A stretch of DNA of 64,000 bases from Prorocentrum cordatum (lineage: Eukaryota > Sar > Dinophyceae > Prorocentrales > Prorocentraceae), in assembly GCA_963575745.1 (NCBI GenBank), contig CAUYUJ010016486.1:210796-274795 (forward strand), given 5' to 3'. A program made the translations under genes and the position numbers. Positions 1-9,981 of the stretch are shown here, in pieces. Below the pieces are notes generated by a model, which did no database searches, was not told the origin of the DNA, and saw only the letters and a list, made by a program, of their open reading frames with translations. How positions within the stretch are numbered: the stretch's first letter is position 1; every line of letters begins with the position of its first letter.

Positions 1-155
1 TCCTCCTCCTCCTCCTCTTCCTCCTCCTCCCCCTCCTCCTCCTCCTCCTCCTCCTCCTCGTCCTCCTCCTCCTCCTCTTTCTCCTCCTCCTCCTCTTCCT
101 CCTCCACCTCCTCCTCCTCCTCCTCCTTCTCCTTCTCCTTCTCCTCCTCCTCCTG
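1..155. repeat. (TCC)n pyrimidine microsatellite
   Basis: Almost pure TCC repeat with TTC and CTT interruptions. The plus strand is all pyrimidine apart from a few bases. It runs straight into the palindromic repeat at 156-258, the same pairing seen at 25297-25422 on the other strand. Confidence 0.95.
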
Positions 156-258
156 CCCCCCCCGTGGGGGCCTCCCGCGGGGGGAGGTCCTTCCGCTTCC
201 CCCCGCAGGAGGCCCCCGCAGTGGTCCCAGGCAGGCGCCTCCCACATCGCAGGGCGCC
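156..258 (-). repeat. GC-rich palindromic repeat with GGA tail, copy 1
   Basis: The core is an inverted repeat of GGGGGCCTCCCGCGGGGGG with a GCAGGAGGCCCCCGC partner arm. Its reverse complement matches 25297-25380 closely over about 85 bp, and a shorter piece matches 35640-35662. In all three places the same end of the unit adjoins a (GGA)n or (TCC)n tract, as if the tract belongs to the element. Confidence 0.8.
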
Positions 259-631
259 CGCTGCACGCCCACACGCCGATGTTGGCGCCATGCACACACA
301 GGGCCCAGGGCTCGGCTACGTGTACACATGGCCTTTTTAGTGGTCTTGCAGCCCGCGCCTTCCCTCCCCCCACTTTGTCCTTTGCAGGGGTGCTTCGCCG
401 TCCCCACCCTTGGGGTACTGGTGCTGCCTTGGCTGTACGCGACACGTAACCTTGCCGGCTGACCTGGTCAGCTTTTGCCCCCGCCGCCGCTGGCCCCCCA
501 GCCCCGCTGCTGCTGCTGGCCCCGCGGCGGTGACGGCCGCGTCACGCGCCCCTGGGAACGACCTGAGCGGCACCAGCCCGCTTCCTCCTCCTCTGGGCCG
601 TCGCTTCGTTGTCTTCTCCTCCCCTCTTGCA
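259..631. other. Unassigned GC-rich flank of the retrotransposon
   Basis: No gene recognised. Open frames here are short, overlapping and unlike any family I know. Bases 611-631 form a pyrimidine tract ending in TTGCAG, which resembles a 3-prime splice site; the last five of the first part (627-631, TTGCA) are also the proposed 5-prime copy of the copia target duplication. Confidence 0.6.
627..631. other. Target site duplication TTGCA (5-prime copy)
   Basis: TTGCA directly before the left LTR is repeated directly after the right LTR at 10941-10945. Five bases is the usual copia duplication length. The call depends on the LTR limits chosen here. Confidence 0.65.
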
Positions 632-817
632 GTCGAAGAACACGTTCCTGGCCCTCTCCTGATGTCCCTCCCCTTCGCCCGTGGCCACCTTGGCTCAGGC
701 GGCCAGCCAGGTTTCACACTTGCACTGTGGATGTGCGCGGTCTCGCGCTGCTTTGGAGAAGAAAGGAGCTGATCACTTCTCTCAGAGGCTGACGCCGCAT
801 CCGAGCTGATTCGACCT
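632..817 (+). repeat. 5-prime LTR of the copia element
   Basis: Direct repeat of 10755-10940, same length, about 95 percent identical by eye. It opens with GTCGAA and has TTCGAC two bases inside its right end, giving a short inverted end instead of the usual TG...CA. The left limit is set by loss of similarity to the 3-prime copy, the right limit by the primer site that follows at once. A spliced-leader-like sequence lies inside at 679-699. Confidence 0.8.
679..699 (+). promoter_or_regulatory. Spliced-leader-like sequence in the 5-prime LTR
   Basis: Seventeen of 21 bases agree with the dinoflagellate spliced leader as I remember it, including the run TTGGCTCA. All four differences are transitions toward G or C. 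The copy in the 3-prime LTR (10802-10822) has one further transition. It could be a relic of a trans-spliced RNA that was reverse transcribed, or chance. Confidence 0.45.
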
Positions 818-829
818 TGGTAGCGGGGC
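818..829 (+). other. Primer binding site, initiator tRNA-Met type
   Basis: TGGTAGCGGGGC lies directly after the LTR. It differs from the complement of the initiator tRNA-Met 3-prime end (TGGTAGCAGAGC) at two positions, both A to G, which could still pair as G-U wobbles. This is the standard primer for copia elements. Confidence 0.75.
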
Positions 830-1048
830 CTCGGACCATGCCCGGGGCTTCCACTGCGCTGGCGCCGAGCTTGAGCTCGGCGACGTCGACTACCTCTCCC
901 TCCCTTCCCTGCTCGTCGACGAGAGGGCCGCGGAGTCTCTCTTCTTCCCTCTCAGCGTCAGCATCATGGCCGAGCTGACGTTCGCCGACCAGGCACAGAT
1001 CATGGCCTCCATGAAATGCCACCAGCATGGTCGCCAGATTGAAGCACG
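830..1048 (+). other. Untranslated leader of the copia element
   Basis: Between the primer site and the first recognisable Gag sequence. A frame with an ATG at 1027 exists but does not join the Gag-like frame, which has a stop at 1040-1042, so the true Gag start is not visible. Confidence 0.5.
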
Positions 1049-2198
1049 AGATATCCCTTCCGACGATGGTTGAGGGACTTCACGCTGTGGAGCATCGCCA
1101 CCAAGGTCCCGGAGAATGCTCAGGGAGCCGCGGTGGTGTTGAGACTGGGAGGTGCTGCGCGAGAGTTTGCGGACGAGCTGGATGCGCAGATTTTGCAGCA
1201 AGGCCAGGTCATGGACCTGCAGGACGGCCTTGGGCCCCGCCAAGTGACAGGCCTTGCTGTTCTGCTGCGGGCGCTCGCCCGCAACTGCGCGATGGAGACT
1301 GGTGAGGACGCGATCAAGGCTATGGCGGAGGTGATGGCTTTCTCGGCTCAGTCCCATGACGATCGACATCGTGTTGAGTCGGTTCCAGGTGTTTGAGTCA
1401 AGGGCCATGGATCATGAACTCAATCCTGAACCAGCTGGCTGAGCTTGGATGTTGATGACGGGGCTGCGAGTTCAGCCTGAAGAGTGGCTGCGCCAGTCTG
1501 GCATGTTCGAGAACAGATTGCCGCGGGATGATGAGGATTTCGCTCGCCTTGTTCAGAGCATGCGTCGTCGTGGTCATGCCCTCATGCAGGATGGAATTAT
1601 GAGAGCAGCAGAGAGAGCAGTGAGGATTCCAGGCGCGACGGCTCATCCAGCTCATCTGGGCTTTGGTAAAGGTAATAGACACTTCGTTGCGACGGGGACA
1701 GGTCAAGGTTTCTTCCCAACGTTCGGCGCCGAGGTCAGCTAGTGGGGGGAATTCTTTCCGGCGTCGGCGGCGCCGCCACCGCCGGCGTCATGGGCTCCAG
1801 GTGTTGCCTCGTCGTCATCAGCAGGAGTTCAGAATGTCTATTTCGACGAAGATAATACTTCCACCAGCGGCGCGGACTACTTCGATGAAGGCCCTCAGGA
1901 TCTCAGTGCCTACTTGGCGGGCGTGGGCCCCGAGATGCATGGAGACGTGCTGCGCCGCGAGTACATCGTGTCGCGACGACGTTGGAGGCAATTCAGTGGC
2001 AAACATTCTAGATTTCATCTTCGTCATGGACGCAAGGGGTCGACGTACGCAGGCAAGAATCGTGGTCGCGGGCTCCTCGGACAAGGGTTTCATTTTGAGA
2101 ACGTCGCTTCCGCCTCCGCCTTGGCTGCCCCCTTGTCCAGCGCTGCTTCGAGCTCCGCGTTTGTAGGGGCAGCTTATCAGGCAGGCCGGAGGGGTAAG

Positions 2199-2260
2199 TT
2201 TTTTTTTTTTTTTGGGGGGGGGGGGGCTCTTTCAGGTGGTGGTGTGTGGGGGGGGGGGGG
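2199..2260 (+). repeat. Poly(T) and poly(G) runs inside Gag
   Basis: About 15 T, then 13 G, then another run of 13 G at 2248-2260, just upstream of the zinc knuckle. In frame it reads as Phe and Gly runs. Two long G runs could fold as a quadruplex; they are also error-prone in sequencing, so run length may be wrong. Confidence 0.85.
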
Positions 2261-2312
2261 AGCGGGTAAGGGTAAAGGTAACCCACGCGGCGCACAGGGT
2301 AACGTTCTGCGC

Positions 2313-2354
2313 TGCCATACTTGCAACGGCGACCAGCACCTGGCTCGAAAGTGC
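2313..2354 (+). other. Gag CCHC zinc knuckle
   Basis: The codons read CHTCNGDQHLARKC, an exact C-x2-C-x4-H-x4-C spacing. This is the nucleocapsid RNA-binding knuckle of retroelement Gag and is the best preserved part of this Gag. Confidence 0.9.
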
Positions 2355-2619
2355 CCGCAGCAAGGAAAGGGCGCAGGTGCTTTCGTCATTCGTGAAGGTG
2401 GTCATGGATACGACGGCGTTCGGTATGGTGCTGGTGCTGGTGGTTCGTCTGGCGAAGGCTGGTGCGCCACTGCAGGTGGCGACCGCGAGCAGGACCAGGT
2501 TGCTCTTGAGGGCGAGGCTTGCGACGGTTGAATGGGGGACTGGCAGGGCTACGAGGATGGCGAGGACTACTTCGCGGAGGACGACGTTCTCCGGGATGAC
2601 GGCAAGGGCAAGAAAAGGC

Positions 2620-3507
2620 AATTATGAGAACGTTGATCGTCGTGCTCAGCGTGGTGGCTCTCGGGCTCAGACCGCGCAGCTGGGCGGCATCCTGAGCGCC
2701 GAGGTAGACGAGCGCAAGATGGAGGCGGAGTCGGAGACGGCCCTGATTGTGAAGCATGCAGCCGTGCATGTACCCAAGGCTTCTGTGCCGCCGCCGACGC
2801 ACCAGGCACCGCCGGTGAAGTCTGTGCCCGCGATCGCTCCTCCAGGAAGTGATTCGCAAGTGCCTGCAGTTGGTGCGGCTGCGGCTGTGTCTCCTTTTCT
2901 GCGTCGAACTACAGGCGGCAAGTGTTTGTTCTGCCCGACCCAGGAGCGCAGTCGGTCGCTGGCTCGACAGCGTCTTGGAGCGTGGCATGCACGCACTCGT
3001 TTGTCTGATGGCCGTGAGGCTCTGCTGGTGGATCCAGGTGCGCACGACAACTTGATTGGCAGTGAGTGGTTCGAGCGTGTTGCCGTCATCTGGGCGGCGA
3101 GAGGCGTCGAGGTCGAGCGCGTGAGAATGGGCAGGCCCATCGGTGTGGAAGGTGTCGGCAACGATGCTGATGCTTGCGTGGATCGTGGTCGTGTTCCTCT
3201 TGCTCTGGCCGATGGTGGCGAAGGCAGTTACGACGCACCGATCGTTCCGAACTCGTCGGTGCCGGCTTTGCTTGGCAATAAGGCCCCTCGTCGCAATCGT
3301 GCCATCGTGGACTGTTTAGACGGCGTTCCGTACTTCATCGGACCAGGTGTTCATCAGCTCTTGCTTCCGCCTGGGTCCGAGGAGTATCAATTGGAGCTGT
3401 CTCAGTCTGGTCGCTGGATGCTGCCGGCGACGGAGTTTGTAGATCAGGGTCGCGGCCAGGGCAGTGCAGGCTCTGGTCTTCATCTCTTTCATTCTGCCTT
3501 CGCCTGA
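2620..3507 (+). pseudogene. Aspartic protease region of the copia polyprotein
   Basis: The protease cuts Gag-Pol into working parts. The active-site motif reads ALLVDPGAHDNLIG with the Asp codon at 3031. Retropepsins normally have D-S/T-G-A; here Pro replaces Ser/Thr. A downstream hydrophobic stretch and a second glycine-rich segment (VPALLGNKAP near 3270) fit the fold. The frame stops at TGA 3505-3507 but the same frame continues open to 4791, so this is a single nonsense codon. Whether DPGA is a lineage norm or a lesion cannot be told from one copy. Confidence 0.7.
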
Positions 3508-3960
3508 CGGGGCGGCGGCGCGGCTTCGAGCGGCGCGAGATCGGCGCGGCGCTCGAGTGCAGGTCGCGCAGCTGAAGCAGTCCTGGGAAGACCTGACACT
3601 CCCTCGACTTCGAGTGCGGCTACCCTTGTTGGCGTTTCACTTCGAATTTCCCCATCCAATCTTAGTCCGGCGGCCAAGGCCGAAGTTGCGCAAGACAAGG
3701 TCGTGTCTGCGGGCGCGGGCTGCGAAGGTGGCGAGCCTGCTGGGTTCGAGCTTTCATCCTCGACTTCGGCGGCTTGGGCACGAGGTGCCCCTGGAGCCCG
3801 TGAGCTTCCATCCTCCGGTGTTTCGGCAACGCCTCAGTGTTTGCGTGCAGGCTCTATTGGTGGCGCTGGCTGTCCTGGCGCTGTTGGTCCCGTGGTCAAG
3901 GCATCAGCGACTGCGTCGTTGGCACTTCAGTCCAGTGTACCAGCAGAGCGTGTAGCCTTG
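3508..3960 (+). other. Ser/Ala-rich linker after the protease
   Basis: Same frame as the protease after the stop at 3505. It reads as low-complexity Ser, Ala, Gly and Pro sequence (for example TPSTSSAATLVG) with no motif, and is probably a flexible spacer. Confidence 0.55.
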
Positions 3961-4791
3961 CTCAGTGAGGCTCTCAATTCAGGTGATGATGACTTGGCAT
4001 CCTTGCCGTCTGAGAATTTGGTAAGCCATTTTGGCGTGCCTTCTGCCTCGACCTTGATGTTCGTCGACGACTCGAACGACTTGGTGAGTCAGCATACTTT
4101 GCATAAGAAGCTGGCCGCGGTCGGCATTGTGTCCTGTGCAGTGGCTTTACGATCGAAGGAGATGTTCACCGCCGCTGCTATGGACCGTGCCAGCAAGATT
4201 CTACGTGAACGTGGTCCCGCGCTGCTCTGGGTGGTGCCCAAGGGCATGGCGCTCGCGGGCCCTGCTCGACATGATCGTCGGCGGAGTTATGCTGTGGCAT
4301 CCCTGGCCCAGTGGCAACTGAGCGCCGAGCTTCCGGTCATCGTTGAAGGCAGTGCGGTATCATCTATCTGGGAGATTGGTGGTTGGGAGCAGTTGTGTAA
4401 TGATCATCGCCTCAGTTGTCATACTGTCAGGTGGTGTCGCTGTGATATTGCACATCCTGTCTCGGAACTGCCGAGCCGTCGGGTCTCCAAGCTGTTTTCC
4501 AACCTCGCGTTGGTCGCGGGCTGCGACACCTGCAGCTGTCCTCAGCATCACCGGTTTCAAGACGGCCATCAAGAGGACGTGCGCCCTGAGTTGCGACAGC
4601 TCGTGCAGGTAATTTCTTCTACCGCTGTGAAGACTATTGTTGAGCGTAGTGGGCGACCCCTGGAGACGGTGCCAGAGTCAACTAATGTAAGTGGGAACGC
4701 GAAGGTTCGGCATGACTACCCGAAAGAGGCTCGAATGAAGCAGAAACAGCGTGAAGCAGAACGCGGCAAGGAGGAAGATGGTCAGTTATGA
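3961..4791 (+). pseudogene. Methyltransferase-like module 1 in copia Pol
   Basis: The frame is open to 4791. Key stretches: FVDDSNDLV near 4060, ALLWVVPKGMALAG near 4220, RRSYAVASLAQWQLSAELPVI, then IWEIGGWEQL. A Cys/His cluster (CDTCSCPQHHRF) follows near 4525. The spacing mirrors module 2: a strand ending in Pro-x-x-Gly-Met, an R/W-rich helix, a Q-x-x-x-x-x-x-x-I/F-E/N turn, then W-x-x-L. Module 2 has Pro-Cys where this copy has Pro-Lys, so the presumed catalytic Cys is missing here. Similarity to a C5 cytosine methyltransferase core is my inference. The end (EARMKQKQREAERG) is a charged linker. Confidence 0.4.
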
Positions 4792-4799
4792 ACGGCACT

Positions 4800-5800
4800 G
4801 GGATGATTGTGGGGATGGTCTCAGTTCCACATTGATGGATGGTCCAGACTTGTGGTGTGATGACTATAGCAACGACATCTACGAAATGGTTTGGTCTGAT
4901 GCCGAAGTTGTGGATGTCTCAGCTTTGGTGCGCAATGATGAGGACCTGGCGCTGCCGCGCCCCGATGGCATCTTTCTTCTTGGTTCAAGTTCCGAGCATC
5001 AGCCGTGGAGGTTCGTCGACTGTGCCGATCAGGTCTACTGCTACGACGACCCGAAGGCTATGTACCTGGACTGGGGTTTGCCGTCGGACGAGCAGTATCA
5101 CTGTGATCTGATGGAGATTTGTGGTGGACTGGAGCGCGCAACTCAGATCCTTGTTCGAAGATTGCGCCGTGAGGGTTTCCAGCGTGGACCTCCTTGTGAT
5201 CTGCGTTGTGGTGTACATCTCAGCCGACACTTTGCAATGGGTATGGCAATATGTACTGCACTGCAAACCGATTGTCATCGTGATCTCTATTCCCTGCGCC
5301 GGCATGAAGGGCCGGCACCATCTCAATGGAGTCCTGAATACTCGTACTTGGGAGGCCAGTCGTGCTCGATCGTCGCATCCGGGAGTCTGTGGTGCTGAGT
5401 TTGCCAGGCGCCAAATCGGTGTCGGCAATCACTTCTTGAATGAGCAGCCCCTGGGGTCTGATGTGTATGAGCTGGGGGCCTGGGTAGCATTACGTGCAGA
5501 TCCTAGAGTTGTGTCTGCCGTCTTTCATCAGTGTCTGGTCGGTCTGGTAGAAAGAAGTCTCGGCTGCCAGTAAAGAAGGCGACGGAGCTGTTGGCCAGTG
5601 ACGAACGACTCGTTCGACGTTTCCGTCGGCTTGTGTCCGGGGCAGCGAGCTTGTCGGCGGCGTGCTCACGCTGAAGGCAGTCATGTGGCGCGCAGGCTGC
5701 AGGTGTGGCCTTGGCGTATGGCTTCTCTTATTGCGGATGGGATTGCAGAGGTCCTGCGAGAGCGATGGAGGTCAAAGCCGCCTAGAGATACACTGGATGA
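4800..5800 (+). pseudogene. Methyltransferase-like module 2 in copia Pol, frameshifted
   Basis: The module is read across three frame changes. DLMEICGG at 5105-5128 resembles the cofactor-binding motif I of C5 methyltransferases (D-L-F-x-G-x-G-G). After a change near 5225 the next frame reads PIVIVISIPCAGMKGRHHLN, with the Cys at 5295, resembling catalytic motif IV (Pro-Cys). GNHFLNEQPLGS follows. Another change near 5550 gives SRLPVKKATELLASDERLVRR, and a third near 5690 gives VWPWRMASLIADGIAEVLRE. Cytosine methyltransferases captured by dinoflagellate copia elements have been reported; I do not know that this module is that enzyme. It could instead be another Rossmann-fold domain. Confidence 0.5.
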
Positions 5801-6370
5801 AGTGTTCTGCTGACGAGCGCGACGCCGACAACATCGATCGATTTATCAACCAGTGCAGACTGGATCACATCCAGTTCACCAAGGGCCAAGACTGCAAGCC
5901 TACGTTGTGCTCCACCAGCGTGTATCGACGTGGCTGTTACGGCCTGAGTGTGGACGCGACCGCCAAGCAGCTTTTGAGTCGTATGGAGAGTTCGGTTCGA
6001 GGACGTGATCGAGCTGCGGATCGACTGCGACAGGCCAGAGTGCCTAAAAATGATATCTCAGCTTTCCCTGCCTTGGCCCCTGCAACCTGGCCAGCGTGTC
6101 GCAGGAAGCACGTCCGTGCACGACCCTCGGCATGCGCGTGATGCTGGTTGTCGCTATCCTCGCGTCCTGTCGGTGGGTGCTGACTGTCCTGGGTGTATGG
6201 CTGGGGTGCCTCGCGCGGATCCTCGACATCTTACTGGCGCCAGGTGCCGGTGGCAGCGGGCTGAGTCGCGCGGCAGGCCTGCTGCTCGTGCAGCAGCTGC
6301 AGTTCTTCGTGGCGCTGCTAGGGGTGCTGCTGCCGCTCGCGCCGCTGGTGCGAGGGTACCAGCTCATCAG
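5801..6370 (+). other. Pol spacer of unknown content
   Basis: One frame is open to 6141 (DERDADNIDRFINQC) and another runs through 6005-7057. I recognise no domain. It joins the methyltransferase-like module to the Ala/Pro-rich linker. Confidence 0.5.
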
Positions 6371-6730
6371 GGCCCGACTGCTGATGACCCTGGAGGTGGC
6401 CACTTGGCCCCGCTGGAAGCTGCAGCAGGAGCTGCTGCGGCTGCCTCGTCTGCGTCTTCATCGTCTGCTGCGCCAGCGCCGGCATCTCTGGCGCCTGCGG
6501 CTGCGTCGTCTGCGTCCTCCTCGTCGGCTGCGCCCGCGCCGGCATCTCCGGCGCCAGTGGTTGCGCCGGGGGTTGTGGCTGCGCCGCCGCCGCCGCCGCC
6601 TCCGGCTCGCCCGCCAGGAGTGGACGCTGCAGTGGAAGATGATGTGCCTGCTGATCCTGCCGACGACCCTGCTAGAGTGCAGCAACCTGCTGCGCAGCGA
6701 CGAGGTCGGGCAGTCAGGTCCGAGATAGGC
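6371..6730 (+). other. Ala/Pro/Ser-rich linker before integrase
   Basis: Frame of 6005-7057. It contains two tandem copies of a block reading SSASSSSAAPAPAS and then a poly-Pro run (about 6580-6610). Low complexity, no catalytic motif; a disordered spacer upstream of the integrase zinc domain. Confidence 0.7.
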
Positions 6731-6789
6731 GTGCAGGCGGATGCGGAAGGTGCTGATTGGTCTGATTGGTCCATGGGCCGTGCTATGAA

Positions 6790-8010
6790 GTTCTTGCGCA
6801 GCAAGAATCCCATGATCATCGGGGGAACTATTCGGGAGCTTCATATCAGGATGTGGCACGCGCCGGCGTTGCGACTCAAGGAGATGCTTATCGCTGCTGG
6901 AGCTCCTGAGCTGGCGATCGATCTCATCCAGGGTGTCTGCGACACGTGCGCGGGTGGTCGTGCTTGGCATTGTCCTGGTAGGAGGCCTATTGCGACCAGC
7001 AGAGTGATCGCAGATTTCAGCAAGCCGTGCAGATTGATGTGTGTTTTGGAAGACTAAGATCGTGATGCGCATGCTGGATGCCCTGGCGCGCTGTTCTGTG
7101 GCGGCAATTCTTCCAGATCGTGTCACTGGTACCATCATCGCCGCAGTCGCGCGCTACTGGTTCAGGCTGTTCGCCGCGTCCGCTGTAGTGACTTCGGACC
7201 GCGAAGGCGCCCTCGACAGTGATGGGGCGCGAGCGTGGGCTTCGCGTTGGCAGTTCAAGCTTCGCCTTCGTCCTCGAGGCGCTCATGCACGTATGGTGGC
7301 AATGCATCGCGAATTATTGAGAAAGCAGTTGCATCTTGTTGATGAGCAGTGTGCATGTGATGTAGTTCCAGTGCCCGACGTGGCCATTCTGGAAGAGTGT
7401 GTGCTGGCCAAGAACTGCATGATCACCGTCGCTGGCAATATCGCGCCCTACAAGGCTGTGTTCGGCCGCACCATGCCGATGCTGACGGATCTAGAGCCCG
7501 CTTCTGCTGCGGCACCGGAGGACATGGGCGACGGTGTCGACGGGGTCTCTCGCCATATTCATCGGCTCCGTGAGATGGCTGTTGCTGCTGTTGTGAGCTC
7601 GTCATCTCATCAGCGCATGGATCGTGCTCTCCAATCTCGCACTCGCCCAGCGGGTGACTGCCAGAACCTGCAGCTGGGAGATCTGGTCAACATCTGGAGG
7701 GACCCGCCGAACGTGGACGTCTCGGGCTGGCGAGGCCCTGCGACCATCGTGAACGTCAATCGCATCAGTGAAGGCGTGGTGGATGTGCAGCGGCAGTCTC
7801 GTACAATCAGCTGCCGTTTGGCTGATGTTCGCCACGCGCTCGCCATGTCCGTGATGGTCGCTACCGAGCACTTTCGACAGTGCTGGGAGATGCCCTTGAC
7901 TTTGGCGCAGGAGTTTGCCGAGAGTATCGAGAAGGGAGCTGTCACTGTGGCGTGTGTGTGTGTGAGTACTTCGACAGGCTGGACGATTTCGAGACAGCGC
8001 GCCAAGTATC
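6790..8010 (+). pseudogene. Copia integrase, frameshifted at the first Asp
   Basis: Integrase inserts the cDNA into the chromosome. The HHCC zinc domain is intact: LHIRMWH with His codons 6842 and 6857, then CDTC with Cys codons 6938 and 6947. The first catalytic Asp should be in QIDVFW near 7030, but an extra TG there splits it between two frames. The second Asp is in TSDREGAL (codon 7197). The conserved Glu expected in V-E-R-H is Ala here (VAMH, codon 7299). The C-terminal part (GDLVNIWRDP, SGWRGPATIV, near 7675-7750) matches the GKGY-like end of these integrases. Inactive as it stands. Confidence 0.8.
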
Positions 8011-8838
8011 CCATCATCTTTGATGCCATGCTGCATGTTGCGTTGTGTGACCTGCGACTTCAGGGTTGCAGCGGTGGCCGTCTGGGACACGGTGCCAAGG
8101 ACCTCGGATGCATGCCGGGTGTTGACGAGACGCTGCTCTTCTCTTGGAAGTCGGGCTGTCCGCTCGATTGGCATGTGCAGCAAGCTCTTGGCACTGTACG
8201 ACTGTCTCTTCCTACGCTATCCGGCGACGGTTGGCAATATGGTTTCCCTGCAGTTCTTCATTGTTTCTCTTGAGGACATCGAGTTGGCTCGGCAAGTGGT
8301 TCCTGGTGTCCCACACCTCGGGCGCATGCATGAGCAGTTCGATCCTGATGAGGGTGTGCTGCCCCCTGGTGCTCGTCTGCCTGGAGTTTTTCGACCTAGA
8401 AGTGAACGCTCTGACGATGAGCAACAGAACATGGCTTGCTGTTTGGACCGCCAGGATGCTATTGTACTGCCGGGTCATCGCAAGAGGCAGCTTTCTGTGG
8501 GCCTGGATGGGAGTGGCAATCCTCGGCCTCACGTTGCCCCCTGTCTGCCACATGTTCCCGACGAGTCGTCAGAGGCTGCGAGAGTTGCTGATTCGGAACC
8601 GAGTGCTGGAGCTGATGACGAGGATGCAGATGCTGAGCAGGAGGGCCTGTTCTGGGCATTTGGCTTCATGGAAAGGGAAGCCTCCTCTGCCGCTCATGTG
8701 CGCTTTGTTGGTCAGGTCCTGGCGGTGGAGCTTACGGCCGCGGACCTGGACGAGCCCATCAGCATTGAGTTTCCTCGCAGACAGGCTTGGCGACTTGGGC
8801 TCACTCCGAGTAAGGTAGCTGAGAATCACGCGTGGTAA
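8011..8838 (+). other. Acidic linker between integrase and reverse transcriptase
   Basis: Open frame 8020-8838, different from the frames on both sides. Its C-terminal half is acidic (EPSAGADDEDADAEQEG near 8600-8640) and ends in SIEFPRRQAWRLGLTPSK. No enzyme motif seen. It must shift frame near 8838 to join the reverse transcriptase. Confidence 0.55.
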
Positions 8839-9981
8839 TGAACGTTTTCAACGCCCAGGCCTCGCCGGTCATCGAGCGCGACCTCAATGACCTCTCGGCA
8901 GCAGAGATGAGAAAGCATCACGAGCTGGTTGTTGCTGCCAAGCCGAAGGAGCTCACGCGCTGGGTGTCTCGCGGGGTCATTGGGCGCATGAACAAGAAGG
9001 GCGCCGACAATCGCATCGACTCGCGCTGGGTAGTCAACTGGGAGACTGTTGGAGGCCAGCGCGATGTTACGGGCCGTCTTACCGTTAGAGGTTTTAAGGA
9101 CTGGCAGAAGCACGAGAAGGACCGTATGCGGACGGCTGCTGGGGCTGCTTCTCGCTGGGGTCAGAGAGCGATCTGTTCTATTGCAGCTCAGCATGGCTGG
9201 ACGTTGTGGTCGCTCGACGTTTCGATTGCGTTTCTTCGTGGCAAAACGTTCCAGGAGCTCGCTGAACGTTTTGGATTCCAGATGCGCAGTCTTCAGTTTG
9301 ACCTTCCTCCTGATGGCGCTGCGTTGCTGATGCAGATAGAAGGATTTGAGAACTTTAACGAGTTTCATGGAGGCGTTGAATATGAAGAAGCATGGTTTCG
9401 GCACGAATGATGCCCCGTGGGCGTGGCAGGTTGACTTGTCGGAAACACTGACGGAGCTGGGGTTCTTCCCGACGGAGGCCGACCGACAGCTGTGGCTGCT
9501 GTTCGACAACTCTGTGCTGCTGGAGGTTCTTGGCACTCATGTGGGTGATCTGAAGGGTGCTTGTAGTGATGAGACGCGTGAGTGGATATCCGATAAGTTT
9601 CGTGAGAAGTACGAGGGCGTGACGGTGAACATCGCGCCGTTCGAGTGCGTTGGCATCCAGCACTCTCAAGATGAAGCAAACAAATCCACCACGATAGACC
9701 AGGACCACTACGTGTCCCAGCTTTGGCCGATCAACGTGGCGTTGGTTACTGGCAAGCTTCATGAGGAGTTGGTCGATAGTACGTTGCAGGGCATGTGCTG
9801 GAGTCTTCTGGGTGGTGTGGCTTGGCTTACTCTCGCGCGAGCTGATGTTGCGGTTGGTGACATCAAGGGCCTCAACATCTTATTGAAGTGGATCAAGAGG
9901 AAGCCGTTCAGCGTCAAATATGCCCGACTGGAGCCACTTCTGCTGACTGTTTGGCAATTCGAGCTGCTATTCTGGTGCTGA
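8832..9981 (+). pseudogene. Copia reverse transcriptase (RVT_2), frameshifted
   Basis: It copies the element RNA into cDNA. The fingers part is clear (RIDSRWVVNWETV, RLTVRGFKDWQ, ASRWGQRAI), then motif A SLDVSIAFLRG with its Asp codon at 9216. The frame ends at 9410 and the sense continues in another frame (GFGTNDAPWAWQ near 9380). The Y/H-V-D-D catalytic box reads THVGDLKGA: GGT at 9544-9546 where GAT is expected, so the first catalytic Asp is Gly. SLLGGVAWLTLARADV near 9810 is the conserved C-terminal part. This substitution alone should abolish polymerase activity. Confidence 0.88.

Larger units (their letters stand above)
1049..2531 (+). pseudogene. Gag polyprotein region, frameshifted
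   Basis: Gag packages the element RNA into virus-like particles in the cytoplasm. The capsid-like part starts in one frame with WLRDFTLWSIATKVPENAQ and VVLRLGG (about 1064-1340). It moves near 1345 to a second frame (VLSRFQVFESRA, then LRVQPEEWLRQ after a stop near 1435) and reaches a basic stretch, RRRWRQFSGKHSR, near 1980. A CCHC knuckle follows at 2313-2354. The frame ends at TGA 2529-2531, though its sense continues (GDWQGYEDGEDYF). The capsid part is recognised only from its general pattern in dinoflagellate copia elements. With these breaks an intact Gag is not made. Confidence 0.7.

Noticed and set aside
337-717. Short genes upstream of the copia element
   Set aside because: Frames overlap on both strands, cross the LTR limit and show no family.
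632-817. Terminal repeats as two copies of a host terminal exon and not LTRs
   Set aside because: Kept as an alternative only: equal length, the adjacent tRNA-Met primer site and the TTGCA flanks fit LTRs better.
4018-4036. Spliced-leader-like GCCATTTTGGC in the copia coding region
   Set aside because: Eleven bases match but the flanks do not, and it lies inside a protein-coding frame.
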